Origin: Hymenobacter swuensis DY53
GTDB lineage: Bacteria > Bacteroidota > Bacteroidia > Cytophagales > Hymenobacteraceae
Reading direction: 5' to 3'
Assembly: GCF_000576555.1 (NCBI RefSeq)
Contig: NZ_CP007145.1
Location: 2,666,001-2,730,000 of the forward strand
Length of the DNA stretch: 64,000 nucleotides
The position numbers and the translations under genes are program-made. Every line of letters starts with the position of its first letter. Within the stretch, counting starts at the first letter, position 1. Below the pieces are notes generated by a model, which was not told where the DNA came from, searched no databases, and was given only the letters and a program-made list of their open reading frames with translations. Positions 51,750-60,382 of the stretch are shown piece after piece.

Positions 51750-52769
51750 CTAATTCTCTCGTTTGCCGGTGCCCAACCACGCGGCCAGTGCTACACCGGC
51801 CCCAACCAGCAAAGCCGTGCGCAACGCAGGGCTGCCCGCCGTCATGGCCTCGGTATAATAGCTGGTTTCACGGGTGCTGCCGGGGTAGTTGCCGCGCTCC
51901 TCCAAAGCCCCTACAGGCTTGTCGAGGCCATTCTGGTGCAGCGGGCGCGGGGCATAATCGGCTTTTTCCTGCTGGGCGAAGGACTTCTCCATGAACTTGT
52001 CCAGCAGCGTGGGCGTCCAGTGCTCCATGCCGATGAAGGCTTTGCCGCCGCCCCCGACTACTACTGCCCGCTCCGAAGTAACAGCGCAGTGCAGGATGGC
52101 GCGGGCTACCGTTTCGGGCGCGTAGGCGGGTGGTGCGTGCTTAGCTTCGCGCTCCATGTAGTTTTTGGCGTGCACCGGATAAGGTGTATCAATGGCTGAA
52201 GGCTGGATGAGCGTGACCGAAACGGGTGCGCCATCCATTTCCAGCTCCATGCGCAGGCCGTCGGTGAAGCCCTTCACGGCGTGCTTGCTGGCGGAGTAGA
52301 TAGATTGCAGAATAGCCGTAATATCGGACAGGATACTGCCTACGTTGATGATAGCTCCACCCTTCGGTTTCAGGTGCTTGGCTGCCTCCAAAGAGCCGTT
52401 GACAAGGCCCCAGAAGTTCACTTCAAACAGCTGGCGCATATCCTCCACGGGCACCTGCTCCAGCTTGCCATAGATGGATACGCCGGCGTTATTGATCCAG
52501 GTATCAAACCCGCCGAACTTGCTGATGGCCTCGCGAGCCAGCCGTTGCACGTCCTCAGGCTTGCTCACGTCGGTGATGACATAGGTAGCCGTACCGCCCG
52601 CCTGGTTGATTTCTTCGGTAAGCTGGCGCAGAGCATCTTCGCTGCGGGCAGCCAGCACCAGCTTGGCGCCTTTGGCCGCCGCCATGCGCGCCGTTACCAG
52701 GCCAATACCCGACGAAGCCCCAGTAATGACGATTACCTGATCTTTCAGTTTTTTGAGTTTGGTAGCCAT
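51750..52769 (-). CDS. Short-chain dehydrogenase with C-terminal membrane helix
   Basis: 339 residues. Classical SDR core: cofactor motif 'VIVITGASSGIGLVTA' (TGxxxGIG, about 12-27), 'INNAGVSIYG' (NNAG, about 90-99), Ser in 'IINVGSILSD' and catalytic 'SIYSASKHAVKGF' (YxxxK, about 155-167). Arg in 'LAARSED' favours NADPH. The C-terminal 60 residues are an extension ending in a hydrophobic helix ('ALRTALLVGAGVALAAWL'), which probably anchors it to the membrane. Substrate unknown. Convergent with the S1/P1 nuclease gene. Confidence 0.88.
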   Translation of the reverse strand: MATKLKKLKDQVIVITGASSGIGLVTARMAAAKGAKLVLAARSEDALRQLTEEINQAGGTATYVITDVSKPEDVQRLAREAISKFGGFDTWINNAGVSIYGKLEQVPVEDMRQLFEVNFWGLVNGSLEAAKHLKPKGGAIINVGSILSDITAILQSIYSASKHAVKGFTDGLRMELEMDGAPVSVTLIQPSAIDTPYPVHAKNYMEREAKHAPPAYAPETVARAILHCAVTSERAVVVGGGGKAFIGMEHWTPTLLDKFMEKSFAQQEKADYAPRPLHQNGLDKPVGALEERGNYPGSTRETSYYTEAMTAGSPALRTALLVGAGVALAAWLGTGKREN

Positions 52770-52868
52770 ATAGTTTTCTTAAGTGCGTGGAAAGGAACTG
52801 CCAAGTGGCAGCCCTGGAGGTACGAGGTTTCACCGGCCGTTGTTATTCCCGAGCTTCCCGATTCGCCC

Positions 52869-52876
52869 TACCTTTG
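52869..52876 (+). promoter_or_regulatory. -7 box TACCTTTG 4 bases before the rsmE start
   Basis: Fits TAnnTTTG with only four bases to the ATG at 52881: expected leaderless mRNA. Confidence 0.6.
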
Positions 52877-52880
52877 CTCC

Positions 52881-53597
52881 ATGCCGCATACCTTTTTCGC
52901 CCCCGACCTGACCACTGCTCCCACGTATCAACTTCCCGAAGACGAGAGCAAGCACGCCGTGCGCGTGCTGCGCCTTACCGAAGGCGACCCGGTGCTGCTG
53001 GTGAACGGCCAGGGCAGCGTGTACGAGGCGGCTGTAGCCGAGGCCAACCCCAAACGCTGCCTGCTTCGGGTGGTGCAGACGCAGCAGGTAGCACGACGCG
53101 CCTACCAGGTGCACCTGGCCGTGGCCCCCACCAAAAACCTCGACCGGATGGAATGGCTGGTGGAAAAAGCCACGGAAATGGGCGTGGATACCATCACCTT
53201 TCTGCGCTGCGCCCGCTCAGAGCGGCGGGAGATGAAGCTGGACCGGTTGGAAAAAATTGCCATTAGCGCCCTCAAGCAGTCGGGCCAGGCGTGGCTGCCG
53301 CAACTCACGGAGCTGACGGATTTCGGCCGCTTCCTGCCCACCGTAGCCCCGGAAACCACCTTTATTGCCCACCTCGAAGATGGCGAGCGGACCCCACTGG
53401 CCCGGGTGGCGGCCCTGGGCTCCGGCTGCTGCGTGCTTATCGGCCCGGAGGGTGATTTTACGCCCCAGGAAATTGCGGCGGCCTTTGCCCGCGGCATCCG
53501 GCCCGTAACGCTGGGTGCCTCCCGGCTACGCACCGAAACGGCCGCCTTAGCAGCCGTACACACGGTACACGTAGCGCGGGAGCTGGCACCCGAGTAA
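52881..53597 (+). CDS. rsmE: 16S rRNA m3U1498 methyltransferase
   Basis: 238 residues. A SPOUT-knot methyltransferase that methylates U1498 of 16S rRNA with SAM. Seen: PUA-like N-terminus ('QLPEDESKHAVRVLRLTEGD' about 17-36, 'VLLVNGQGSVYEA'), 'RMEWLVEKATEMGVDTITFL' (about 92-111), the SAM-binding knot 'VLIGPEGDFTPQEIAAAFAR' (about 191-210) and 'TLGASRLRTETAALAA'. Starts right behind its promoter box. The frame stays open far upstream but that part is the reverse strand of the SDR gene. Confidence 0.94.
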   Translation: MPHTFFAPDLTTAPTYQLPEDESKHAVRVLRLTEGDPVLLVNGQGSVYEAAVAEANPKRCLLRVVQTQQVARRAYQVHLAVAPTKNLDRMEWLVEKATEMGVDTITFLRCARSERREMKLDRLEKIAISALKQSGQAWLPQLTELTDFGRFLPTVAPETTFIAHLEDGERTPLARVAALGSGCCVLIGPEGDFTPQEIAAAFARGIRPVTLGASRLRTETAALAAVHTVHVARELAPE

Positions 53598-53602
53598 CCC
53601 GG

Positions 53603-54301
53603 CTACGCTACGCCCGCGGGCTCCCAGGCAGGCTGCCGCAGCTGCCAGAGAGCCGCTAGGTGCGCCACCAACACCAGGGGCACTACGCCGGCCGGCAACC
53701 AGCCAAACGGAAAGTACAGCACGGCCACGTTAGGCTGCTCGAAAGCTAGCTGCTGCAACGGCGAGGGAACCGCCAGCACCGCGTGAGCCACAATATTCAC
53801 CAGTAAGCCCAACCCAACTAGGTTCCAGACCAGCAGAGCCCGCCGCCCTAGCTGCCGACGGCGAAATACCAGGTAGTACAGCAGTGGGGCCGTCAGCCCG
53901 GTCAGGATGTCCCAGTTGCGGCCTTCAAAGGTCATCAGCGTCGGCACCGCCCGGTACTGCGCCAGCCCAAACAGCACCACTTCCACCGGCACCCGCACCA
54001 CGTGAAAAAGCGTCAGGGCGTCGGGCCACAGCTGGGCCAGAAGGTGGCGACCCCGCGGCGTGATTACCAGCAGCAACGCCACCAGCAAGGGCGGCCCCAC
54101 GGCCAAGAGCAGGCGGGGCGGTAACGCGTGGGTGTTCGTGTAGAAACCCGTCAGGGCCAGTACCCCCTGCCCCAGCAGCCACAAGGCCAGCCCGGCGGCC
54201 ACCACCAGCGCGCGGCGCGGTACGGCCCGGCAAAACAGCCACACCGCCAAAACAGTGGTCAGTCCAAAAGCAATGTACAGGAGGATAGGGACCTGAGCCA
54301 T
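53603..54301 (-). CDS. Multi-pass membrane protein of unknown function
   Basis: 232 residues with about seven hydrophobic helices ('ILLYIAFGLTTVLAVWLF', 'LVVAAGLALWLLGQGVLAL', 'LLLAVGPPLLVALLLVI', 'WDILTGLTAPLLYYLVF', 'LVWNLVGLGLLVNIVAHAVL', 'WLPAGVVPLVLVAHLAALW'). 'TFEGRNWDILTGLTAP' and 'PFGWLPAG' are the least hydrophobic, conserved-looking parts. No transporter family recognised. It begins 11 bases after the end of the Crp-type regulator reading frame, so it may be that regulator's target or partner. Confidence 0.7.
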   Translation of the reverse strand: MAQVPILLYIAFGLTTVLAVWLFCRAVPRRALVVAAGLALWLLGQGVLALTGFYTNTHALPPRLLLAVGPPLLVALLLVITPRGRHLLAQLWPDALTLFHVVRVPVEVVLFGLAQYRAVPTLMTFEGRNWDILTGLTAPLLYYLVFRRRQLGRRALLVWNLVGLGLLVNIVAHAVLAVPSPLQQLAFEQPNVAVLYFPFGWLPAGVVPLVLVAHLAALWQLRQPAWEPAGVA

Positions 54302-54312
54302 GAGGCGTAGCG

Positions 54313-54954
54313 TTATGCAAAGGAAATCGACCCGACAAAGAAACTGCTCCGCCCCGCCAGACTACTTGCCAAATGGCAAGTAGTCTGGCGGGGCGGCCCT
54401 GGCCCTTTTCGGATTCGGCTCAGGGAGGAATCCGTCACCCCCAGATAGGAGGCAATGTGCTTCAGGGGCGCGTACTGCGCCACTTCCGGACTCGTGCGCA
54501 GCAGTTGCTCGTAGCGCACGGCGGCCGGCTGGGTGATGGTCGCCAGCATCCGGGCTTTGAGGGCCGCAAAGCCGCGTACCAGAACGGCCCGCCCAAACTC
54601 CCGGAACTCATTGCGGCCGTGAAACAGGGCGTTCATCTGGTCGTGCCGCAACTGCCAGCCGGCACAATCGGTCAGGGCCTGCAGGTTTTCCTGGGAAGGC
54701 TGGCGCGAGAAGAACGACGATATCTCCAGCCCCACTTGGCCCCGGCCGAAAAAGCCGGTGGTGATGTCGCGCCCCTCGGTATCGTAGGCAAACGCCCGCA
54801 CCAGTCCGTGCGTCAGCAGTAGATACTCATTGCTTACCTGCCCGGCCCGCAGCAGAAACTCCTGGGGCCGCAAAACCACGTACTGAAAATGTGCCGCTAT
54901 TTCCTCGGCCTGGGCCGGGTTCACGGAGCCGGTGCTTTGCAGGAACTGAAGCAA
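54313..54954 (-). CDS. Crp/Fnr-type transcriptional regulator
   Basis: About 213 residues. Cyclic-nucleotide-binding-like domain ('VVLRPQEFLLRAGQVSNEYL', 'LVRAFAYDTEGRDITTGFF') and a short C-terminal helix-turn-helix ('KHIASYLGVTDSSLSRIRK'), the Crp_2 layout of Bacteroidota. The C-terminus is odd: after 'SRIRK', where the family ends, the frame runs on through a perfect hairpin (54349-54396) for about 25 residues. A single added base in the A-run before it would instead give 'RARAAPPDYLPFGK' and a stop inside the hairpin. The start is TTG. The membrane protein gene follows. Confidence 0.82.
   Translation of the reverse strand: MLQFLQSTGSVNPAQAEEIAAHFQYVVLRPQEFLLRAGQVSNEYLLLTHGLVRAFAYDTEGRDITTGFFGRGQVGLEISSFFSRQPSQENLQALTDCAGWQLRHDQMNALFHGRNEFREFGRAVLVRGFAALKARMLATITQPAAVRYEQLLRTSPEVAQYAPLKHIASYLGVTDSSLSRIRKGPGPPRQTTCHLASSLAGRSSFFVGSISFA
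54349..54396. terminator. Perfect 23-base hairpin at the 3' end of the Crp-type gene
   Basis: Arms 54349-54371 and 54374-54396 are exact reverse complements with a 2-base loop. It lies inside the current reading frame of the regulator gene and 48 bases before the next gene. Confidence 0.75.
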
Positions 54955-55122
54955 CTGTTGCCGGGCATCTTTTTGCGGATAACGATGTAGTGAAGGATAC
55001 CGGGCAGGGTTCCGACCAAACGAGGTATTCGGTACCTTGCCGCCTGGCGGCGCGCGGTTGGTGAACTGCCCACCGCGCCGGCTTGCCGGCTGGCACTACA
55101 ATCTTACTATTCCCCGCGGATA

Positions 55123-55794
55123 ATGCTCCGATACCTGCTTCCCGTTCTACTTCTACTCACGCTGCTCACTACGGCCGCCGGGCCGCCCACTGCTCCCAGC
55201 TTCCGTATTGCCAAGCTGCATTACGGTGGCGGCGGCGACTGGTACGCCAACAAAACCAGCCTGCCCAACCTCATCCGCTTCTGCAACCAGACGCTACGCA
55301 CCAACATCGACCCCGAGGAGGCCACCGTGGAGCTGGATTCGCCAGAGCTGCTCACCTACCCGTTCGTGCACATGACCGGTCACGGCAACGTGACGTTCAC
55401 CGACGCCGAGGCCCGTAACCTGCGCCGCTACCTTATCGGCGGCGGTTTCCTGCACATCGATGACAACTACGGCCTCGATAAATTCATCCGGCCCGAGATG
55501 AAAAAGGTCTTTCCCGAGCTGGAATTCGTGGAGCTGCCCTTCACCCATCCAGTATACCACCAGAAGTTTCAGTTTCCGAGGGGCCTGCCCAAAGTACACG
55601 AGCACGACGGCAAGCGCCCCCAGGGCTTCGGGCTGCTGTACAAAGGCCGGCTGGTGTGCTTCTACAGCTTCGAGTGCGACCTAGGCAACGGCTGGGAAGA
55701 TCTGGGCACCTACCCCGAAGACGCTCCCGCCACCCACGATGCGGCCCTGAAAATGGGTGCCAACTTGGTCACGTACGCCCTGACGCAGGAGTAG
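55123..55794 (+). CDS. DUF4159 domain exported protein
   Basis: 223 residues with a signal peptide ('YLLPVLLLLTLLTTAAG'). The mature part carries the DUF4159 pattern: 'FRIAKLHYGGGGDWYANKTS' (about 26-45), 'LLTYPFVHMTGHGNVTFTDA', 'LRRYLIGGGFLHIDDNYG' and 'PVYHQKFQFPRGLPKVHEHD', 'CFYSFECDLGNGWED'. The fold resembles glutamine-amidotransferase-like beta-alpha proteins, often encoded with MoxR, DUF58 and batA-type genes; none of these is adjacent here. Probably periplasmic; function unknown. Confidence 0.85.
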   Translation: MLRYLLPVLLLLTLLTTAAGPPTAPSFRIAKLHYGGGGDWYANKTSLPNLIRFCNQTLRTNIDPEEATVELDSPELLTYPFVHMTGHGNVTFTDAEARNLRRYLIGGGFLHIDDNYGLDKFIRPEMKKVFPELEFVELPFTHPVYHQKFQFPRGLPKVHEHDGKRPQGFGLLYKGRLVCFYSFECDLGNGWEDLGTYPEDAPATHDAALKMGANLVTYALTQE

Positions 55795-55857
55795 CAGCAA
55801 CCAGAAGTTTACCTCCACAAACATACTGCCGCCGGCCAAGTCAGCCAGCATACCTGC

Positions 55858-56388
55858 TTAAAACCGCCGCTGCAAAATCTCACCCAGCACAAAGGCGGCG
55901 CGCACGTCGGCGGGGTTTTGCAGCATGTCGGTGACGGTACGGCGGGTTTCCCGGGCCTGAGTGGGGCGTGGCTGCCGGCTCCAGTAGTCCTCCTGGCCGT
56001 GCTGGGTGTTGGTACGGGGCAGCGAGGACGCTAGGCGAGCTTCACGGCGCGGCACTTCCAACGAGCGGGCCGTGATAGGCTGCTCCAGAGAGCGGGCGGC
56101 CGTTTCGGTGCGCTCCAGACTGCGGGCGGGCGGCGTGGTTTCCCGGGGCAGCGGCCGGCCGGCCGGCGTAACCGGAGCGGCCGTTGGGGACGCAGCCGAA
56201 CGGTTCTGGGCCTGCATCTGCTTCAGCAACTCATCAAAGCTCCCGCTGGGCAACGGCGGTACTTTGCCGGTGGTACGGGGCCGCTCCCGCTGCTCCTGCT
56301 GGGTGGTGGCCCGCGCCTTCTGCACCATACGCCAGATGAACACGCCCAGCCCAATCAGCAGCCAGACCAGGGTTTGTAGCTTTTCCAT
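55858..56388 (-). CDS. Membrane-anchored protein with disordered linker
   Basis: 176 residues from the ATG giving 'MEKLQTLVWLLIGLGVFIWR'. One N-terminal membrane helix, then a Pro/Thr/Arg-rich linker with three 'RSLE' units (about 87-110), and a short conserved-looking C-terminus 'TVTDMLQNPADVRAAFVLGE' and 'ILQRRF'. Such C-termini recur in short membrane proteins of Bacteroidota, function unknown. The acyltransferase gene is upstream on the same strand by 117 bases. Confidence 0.65.
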   Translation of the reverse strand: MEKLQTLVWLLIGLGVFIWRMVQKARATTQQEQRERPRTTGKVPPLPSGSFDELLKQMQAQNRSAASPTAAPVTPAGRPLPRETTPPARSLERTETAARSLEQPITARSLEVPRREARLASSLPRTNTQHGQEDYWSRQPRPTQARETRRTVTDMLQNPADVRAAFVLGEILQRRF

Positions 56389-56505
56389 GAGGCAGCGGCA
56401 GGCGGAAGTAAAGCGTGCACATGGCAAGATAACGGAAGCGGCGGAAAACCAGCCGGCCGAACCGCTGCTTTCCGCCGCTGCTGTTGCTGGTAGCATCCGC
56501 CGTGC

Positions 56506-57075
56506 CTAGCGCACGCCCTTTTCCGGGAAGCGCCCCTGCTTGGTTCGGTAGAACGCCTTGATTTCTTCCAGATCCTTTTCGTAGTCGCCGGTGGGCCAGA
56601 AGGCAGAGCCGACGCCGGCTTCCTTATTCTTATAATCGAGGTAGCCGAGCAGAATGGGCACGCCGGCCCCCAGGGCAGCGTGGTAGAAGCCCTTGCGCCA
56701 TTTGGGCTGGTACTTGCGGGTGCCTTCGGGCGTGATGAGAATCACCAACTCGTCTCGCTCCTTAAAAAGCTGCACCATGGCATCCACGAGGCTGTTGTTG
56801 CGGCTGCGGTCCACAGCCAGCCCGCCCAAACTGCGCACCAACGCGCCCAGCACCGGAATGGTCGTCCACTCTTTTTTAATGGTGAGCTTCACGTCGACAT
56901 CCATCAGAAAGAAAGCCGCCCGAGAGAAAATGAAGTCCCAGTTGCTGGTGTGCGGCGCGGCAATCATCATGCTTTTCTTGATTTCAGGCGGCACCTGCGG
57001 CCCGAGACGCCAGCCGGCCACGGCAAAAATAGCCTTCGAAATGTAGTACCAGAAGGTAGAAGTTTTACGCGCCAT
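56506..57075 (-). CDS. PlsC-like 1-acyl-glycerol-3-phosphate acyltransferase family protein
   Basis: 189 residues, a short form of the family. Acyl transfer to lysophosphatidate or a related lipid at the membrane. Seen: 'MMIAAPHTSNWDFIFSRAAF' with the catalytic HxxxxD box (H-TSNW-D, about 41-46), 'KKEWTTIPVLGALVRSLGGL', 'VILITPEGTRKYQPKWRKGF' (PEGTR motif, about 115-119) and 'ALGAGVPILLGYLDYKNK'. No long hydrophobic anchor beyond the N-terminus. Glu and Arg of the second box are intact. The true acceptor is not clear from sequence. Confidence 0.87.
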   Translation of the reverse strand: MARKTSTFWYYISKAIFAVAGWRLGPQVPPEIKKSMMIAAPHTSNWDFIFSRAAFFLMDVDVKLTIKKEWTTIPVLGALVRSLGGLAVDRSRNNSLVDAMVQLFKERDELVILITPEGTRKYQPKWRKGFYHAALGAGVPILLGYLDYKNKEAGVGSAFWPTGDYEKDLEEIKAFYRTKQGRFPEKGVR

Positions 57076-57163
57076 AATCAGGTAAAAGCAGCAGCCGGAT
57101 GGGTTTGGGAAGGCTACCGTATCCCAAAGCTAGAAAATTGCCCCGTAAGCACCCGCTGCCACC

Positions 57164-57976
57164 TTAGCACAGCAGGTTTTCCAAAGCCCGGGCCTGCTCC
57201 AGCGTGTACCGGTAGCCGATATCGAATAGCTCCGGGGCCCGCCGGAAGCTCATGGTACGGTACTGGCACAGTTCCGGCGGCTCCAGCAGCAAGTGGCACT
57301 GCTGTTTGCTTACCACCGTGTTGCCGCCAATGGCCAGGTTTAGGGTACGCTCCACCAGGGCCCGGAAGTTGTTGACCTGCGCTTCGGGATTGGGCGGGTT
57401 GCAGTGCACCCCCACAACGCGCAGCTCCGGCTGCAGCGGGTCAAGCAGGGCTTCCACGGGCAGGTTGTTGAGCAGGCCGCCATCTACCAGCTGCCGCCCC
57501 TGATATTCTACCGGCCGGTACAGAATAGGCACGGCCGAGGAAGCCAGCAGCGGCGGCACCAGCAGCCCACTTGCAAACCGCACTGAGCAGCCCGCCAGCA
57601 AATCGGTAGCTACCAGAGTCAGCGGCAGCCGCAGCTGCTCGAAGGTGCAACCCACTCCCAGGTGCTGCTCAAACAGCACACCTACCGCATCCATGCGCAG
57701 CAATCCGTAGCGGCTGAGAGCAATACGGGTAAGGCGCGAAATGCGTAGTTCCTGCAACAGCCGCAAAATCTCGCGGGGCGACACGCCCGCCGCGTAAAAG
57801 GCCGCCGCAATACCCCCCGAAGATACCCCAGCCAGCCGGCCAATGGGTAACTGTAGCTCGTCGAGAGCTGCCAATACGCCCAAGTGGGCAATGCCCCGCG
57901 CTCCGCCACCCGATAACGCCAGTCCCAGGACAGGTACTTTTGGTGGTTCGTTCCTTGTCTGCGTCAGAGCATTCAT
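57164..57976 (-). CDS. Patatin-like phospholipase
   Basis: 270 residues. A Ser/Asp-dyad lipid acyl hydrolase. Seen: oxyanion hole 'LALSGGGARGIAHLGVLAAL' (about 19-38), nucleophile Ser in 'GRLAGVSSGGIAAAFYAAG' (GxSxG, about 45-63) and catalytic Asp in 'GRQLVDGGLLNNLPVEALL' (DGG, about 165). The C-terminal part with 'VVGVHCNPPNPEAQ' is typical. No signal peptide or barrel domain, so it is a cytosolic form. The ATG at 57976 is preferred to a GTG 12 bases earlier. Confidence 0.9.
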   Translation of the reverse strand: MNALTQTRNEPPKVPVLGLALSGGGARGIAHLGVLAALDELQLPIGRLAGVSSGGIAAAFYAAGVSPREILRLLQELRISRLTRIALSRYGLLRMDAVGVLFEQHLGVGCTFEQLRLPLTLVATDLLAGCSVRFASGLLVPPLLASSAVPILYRPVEYQGRQLVDGGLLNNLPVEALLDPLQPELRVVGVHCNPPNPEAQVNNFRALVERTLNLAIGGNTVVSKQQCHLLLEPPELCQYRTMSFRRAPELFDIGYRYTLEQARALENLLC

Positions 57977-58059
57977 ACAACTATGCACCTATATGTAAGA
58001 TTCCTACGTGCACTACCAACGGGCACTCAGGCGGCTGTTGTTATTGATTGAACTCAGCT

Positions 58060-58908
58060 TTACAAATCGGCCAGCCGAAATGATTCCGCCACCCGAATAC
58101 CTCGCTCGGTGTGTTGCACTGTAATACACTCGTGCTGCGCATCATGCTCCAGCACCAGCACCCAGTTTTCGGCGGCGGCCCGCTGCAGCAGGTGCTCTTT
58201 TTCCTGCATCGTCATGAGTGGACGCACGTCGTAACCCATTACGTAGGGTAGCGGCACGTGGGCGGCACTCGGAATCAGGTCGGCCACGAAAGCCAGCGTC
58301 CGGCCTTTGTAGCTGAGTACCGGCAGCATCATTTTCTCGGTGTGGCCGTCAACGTACATAATTTCCCGGATGCTGGACAGAGCAGTAGGAACGCCTGCTG
58401 AAGAACTCAGAAACTGTAGCTGGCCGCTTTCCTGAATGGGCAGTATATTTTCCTTCAGAAAGCTGGCCTTTTCGCGCGGATTAGGCGTTACGGCCCAGTC
58501 CCAGTGGGCCTGGTTGCTCCAGTACATGGCATTGGGGAAGGCCAGTTGCAGCTTGTCGTCGGGCGTGCGCACTACGGCACCACCACAGTGGTCGAAGTGC
58601 AGATGAGTCAGAAACACGTCGGTAATATCCGAGGAGGTAAAGCCACGCTGCTGCAACGAGTTTTCCAACGTATCGTCGCCGTGCAGATAGAAATGCCCCC
58701 GAAACTTGTCGTCTTGCTTGCTCCCAATGCCCGTATCTACCAGCAGGAGGCGGTTGCCATCTTCCACTAGCAGACAGCGCAAAGCCCAGGTACACATATT
58801 GTTGTCGTCGGCGGGCACCAGCTTCTGCCACATGCTTTTGGGCACCACCCCAAACATGGCGCCGCCATCCAGTTTAAACAGGCCGGTATCGAGTGTATGA
58901 ACGGTCAT
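58060..58908 (-). CDS. Metallo-beta-lactamase-fold hydrolase
   Basis: 282 residues, no signal peptide. Metal motif 'VFLTHLHFDHCGGAV' (HxHxDH, about 100-114), 'LLLVDTGIGSKQDDKFRGHF', later ligand His in 'MYVDGHTEKMMLPVL' (about 190) and Asp in 'LAFVADLIPS'. This is the pattern of quorum-quenching-lactonase-like or general MBL-fold proteins; the N-terminal 'DTGLFKLDGGAMFGVVPKSM' agrees with lactonase relatives. Substrate unknown. Confidence 0.85.
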   Translation of the reverse strand: MTVHTLDTGLFKLDGGAMFGVVPKSMWQKLVPADDNNMCTWALRCLLVEDGNRLLLVDTGIGSKQDDKFRGHFYLHGDDTLENSLQQRGFTSSDITDVFLTHLHFDHCGGAVVRTPDDKLQLAFPNAMYWSNQAHWDWAVTPNPREKASFLKENILPIQESGQLQFLSSSAGVPTALSSIREIMYVDGHTEKMMLPVLSYKGRTLAFVADLIPSAAHVPLPYVMGYDVRPLMTMQEKEHLLQRAAAENWVLVLEHDAQHECITVQHTERGIRVAESFRLADL

Positions 58909-58948
58909 AAGGAGTGGGTGGGGTTGAGACGGTAAAGGAATAAAAAAA

Positions 58949-59035
58949 TGTCATCCTGAGCGGAGCGAAGGACCTTATCACATTGCAACGATTCGTTCAA
59001 CTGTGATGGGGTCCTTCGCTCCGCTCAGGATGACA
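58949..59035. repeat. Palindromic repeat, TGTCATCCTGAGCGGAG family
   Basis: Exact inverted repeat of 26 bases (58949-58974 and 59010-59035) with a 35-base loop, in the gap between accA and the MBL gene. Confidence 0.92.
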
Positions 59036-59058
59036 AGGAGTTGTTTAACCGCTTGCGG

Positions 59059-60006
59059 TTACTCCAGCACCACGCCCATATTCGAGAACTTGTCGATGCG
59101 CTGACTGATGCGTTCCTCGGTGGGCAGGGCTTCCAGCTCGTCGAGGGTTTTGAGGATAGTCTTTTTGAGGGTTTTGATCATCGTGGCCGCATCGGTGTGA
59201 GCACCGCCCAGGGGCTCCTTCACAATACCGTCCACGAGCTTGTTACCCAGCATGTCGGTGGCCGTGAGCTTAAGGGCTTCGGCAGCCTGCTCCTTATAGT
59301 CCCAACTGCGCCACAGGATGCTGCTGCATGATTCCGGCGAAATCACCGAGTACCAGGTATTTTCCAGCATCAGCACCCGGTCGCCGATGGCAATGCCCAA
59401 AGCTCCGCCCGAAGCTCCTTCACCAATGATGATGCAGATGACGGGCACCTTCAGCAGGAACATTTCCTTGAGGTTGCGGGCAATGGCCTCGCCCTGGCCT
59501 CGCTCCTCGGCCTCCAGGCCCGGAAACGCGCCCGGCGTGTCAATTAGGGTTACAATGGGCTTGCCGAATTTCTCGGCCAGCTTCATCAGACGCAGGGCCT
59601 TGCGGTAGCCTTCGGGATTGGGCATACCGAAGTTGCGGAACTGCCGTTGCTTGGTGTTGCGGCCCTTCTGCTGCCCGATGAACATCACCGAGCGGCCATC
59701 AATTTCGCCGAACCCGCCCACCATAGCCTTGTCATCGCCCACCGTCCGGTCGCCGTGCAGCTCAATGAACTTCTCGCTCATGCCCTCAATATAGTCGAGG
59801 GTGTAGGGCCGGTCAGGGTGGCGTGAGAGTTGCACGCGCTGCCAGCGGGTCAGGTTCTGATAGGTTTCCTTTTTAAGGGCTTTAATTTTGGCTTCGAGGG
59901 CCGTTACTGCTTCCGAAACATCTACCTGGCTGTCGAGGGCCAGTTGTTGCATTTCGCGGAGCTTGCCTTCGAGAGCGGCAATTGGTTGTTCGAAATCGAG
60001 GAGCAT
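59059..60006 (-). CDS. accA: Acetyl-CoA carboxylase carboxyltransferase subunit alpha
   Basis: 315 residues. With AccD it moves CO2 from biotin to acetyl-CoA to make malonyl-CoA for fatty acid synthesis. Seen: the coiled N-terminus ('[20 protein letters not shown]'), '[20 protein letters not shown]', '[20 protein letters not shown]', '[20 protein letters not shown]', '[20 protein letters not shown]' and the crotonase-fold '[20 protein letters not shown]', '[15 protein letters not shown]'. The ATG at 60006 gives the family start. A TACCTTTG box lies about 55 bases upstream on the minus strand. Confidence 0.97.
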   Translation of the reverse strand: MLLDFEQPIAALEGKLREMQQLALDSQVDVSEAVTALEAKIKALKKETYQNLTRWQRVQLSRHPDRPYTLDYIEGMSEKFIELHGDRTVGDDKAMVGGFGEIDGRSVMFIGQQKGRNTKQRQFRNFGMPNPEGYRKALRLMKLAEKFGKPIVTLIDTPGAFPGLEAEERGQGEAIARNLKEMFLLKVPVICIIIGEGASGGALGIAIGDRVLMLENTWYSVISPESCSSILWRSWDYKEQAAEALKLTATDMLGNKLVDGIVKEPLGGAHTDAATMIKTLKKTILKTLDELEALPTEERISQRIDKFSNMGVVLE

Positions 60007-60060
60007 TGCCACGGCAGGGTGCGTCGTTTGAAGGTGCGATGGGTAGGTAAGAGAAGGAAG

Positions 60061-60068
60061 CAAAGGTA
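60061..60068 (-). promoter_or_regulatory. -7 box of accA
   Basis: TACCTTTG on the minus strand (complement of 60061-60068), 54 bases before the accA ATG. No clear TTG at -33. Confidence 0.45.
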
Positions 60069-60190
60069 AGCGAAGGGCCGGATACCGCACGCTGCCCGCC
60101 TGGGCCGTTTTCTCTAAAAAATTTTCTCTCTGACAGCCAGCCTGAAACAGGTTTTTTGGCTTCTTTTTTCAATCTTTTTCCGCCGCACGG

Positions 60191-60221
60191 TTGCATAGTC
60201 CAATCCGGCCCTCTACTTTTG
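60191..60221 (+). promoter_or_regulatory. Promoter of the first tRNA-Asp gene
   Basis: TTG (60191-60193), 20 bases, then TACTTTTG (60214-60221), the Bacteroidota -33/-7 pair at normal spacing, 46 bases before the tRNA. Confidence 0.7.
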
Positions 60222-60267
60222 CATCATCAAAACGGAAGGACACACGGTCTGCCCGGTAAGATGAACT

Positions 60268-60341
60268 GGTTCGGTAGTTCAGTTGGTTAGAATGCCGCCC
60301 TGTCACGGCGGAGGTCGCGGGTTCGAGTCCCGTCCGGACCG
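60268..60341 (+). tRNA. tRNA-Asp (anticodon GTC), copy 1
   Basis: 74 bases. Acceptor arms GGTTCGG and CCGGACC pair with one G-U; anticodon loop CTGTCAC between CCGCC and GGCGG; TpsiC arm with GGTTCGAGTCC. CCA is not encoded. Decodes GAC and GAU. Confidence 0.97.
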
Positions 60342-60342
60342 C

Positions 60343-60382
60343 AAAGGCCCTTCAGAGCAATCTGAAGGGCCTTTTGCTTTTT
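60343..60382 (+). terminator. Terminator after tRNA-Asp copy 1
   Basis: GGCCCTTCAG pairs with CTGAAGGGCC around a 6-base loop, followed by a T-rich tail. Confidence 0.88.

Larger units (their letters stand above)
60223..60382 (+). repeat. Direct repeat copy 1, with tRNA leader, tRNA and terminator
   Basis: 160 bases identical to 60610-60769 by eye, offset 387. The repeat includes a 45-base leader, the tRNA-Asp gene and its terminator but not the -33/-7 elements, which differ. Confidence 0.85.

Noticed and set aside
57669..57980. Alternative minus-strand frame at the patatin start
   Set aside because: Overlaps the patatin catalytic region in another frame; no motif.
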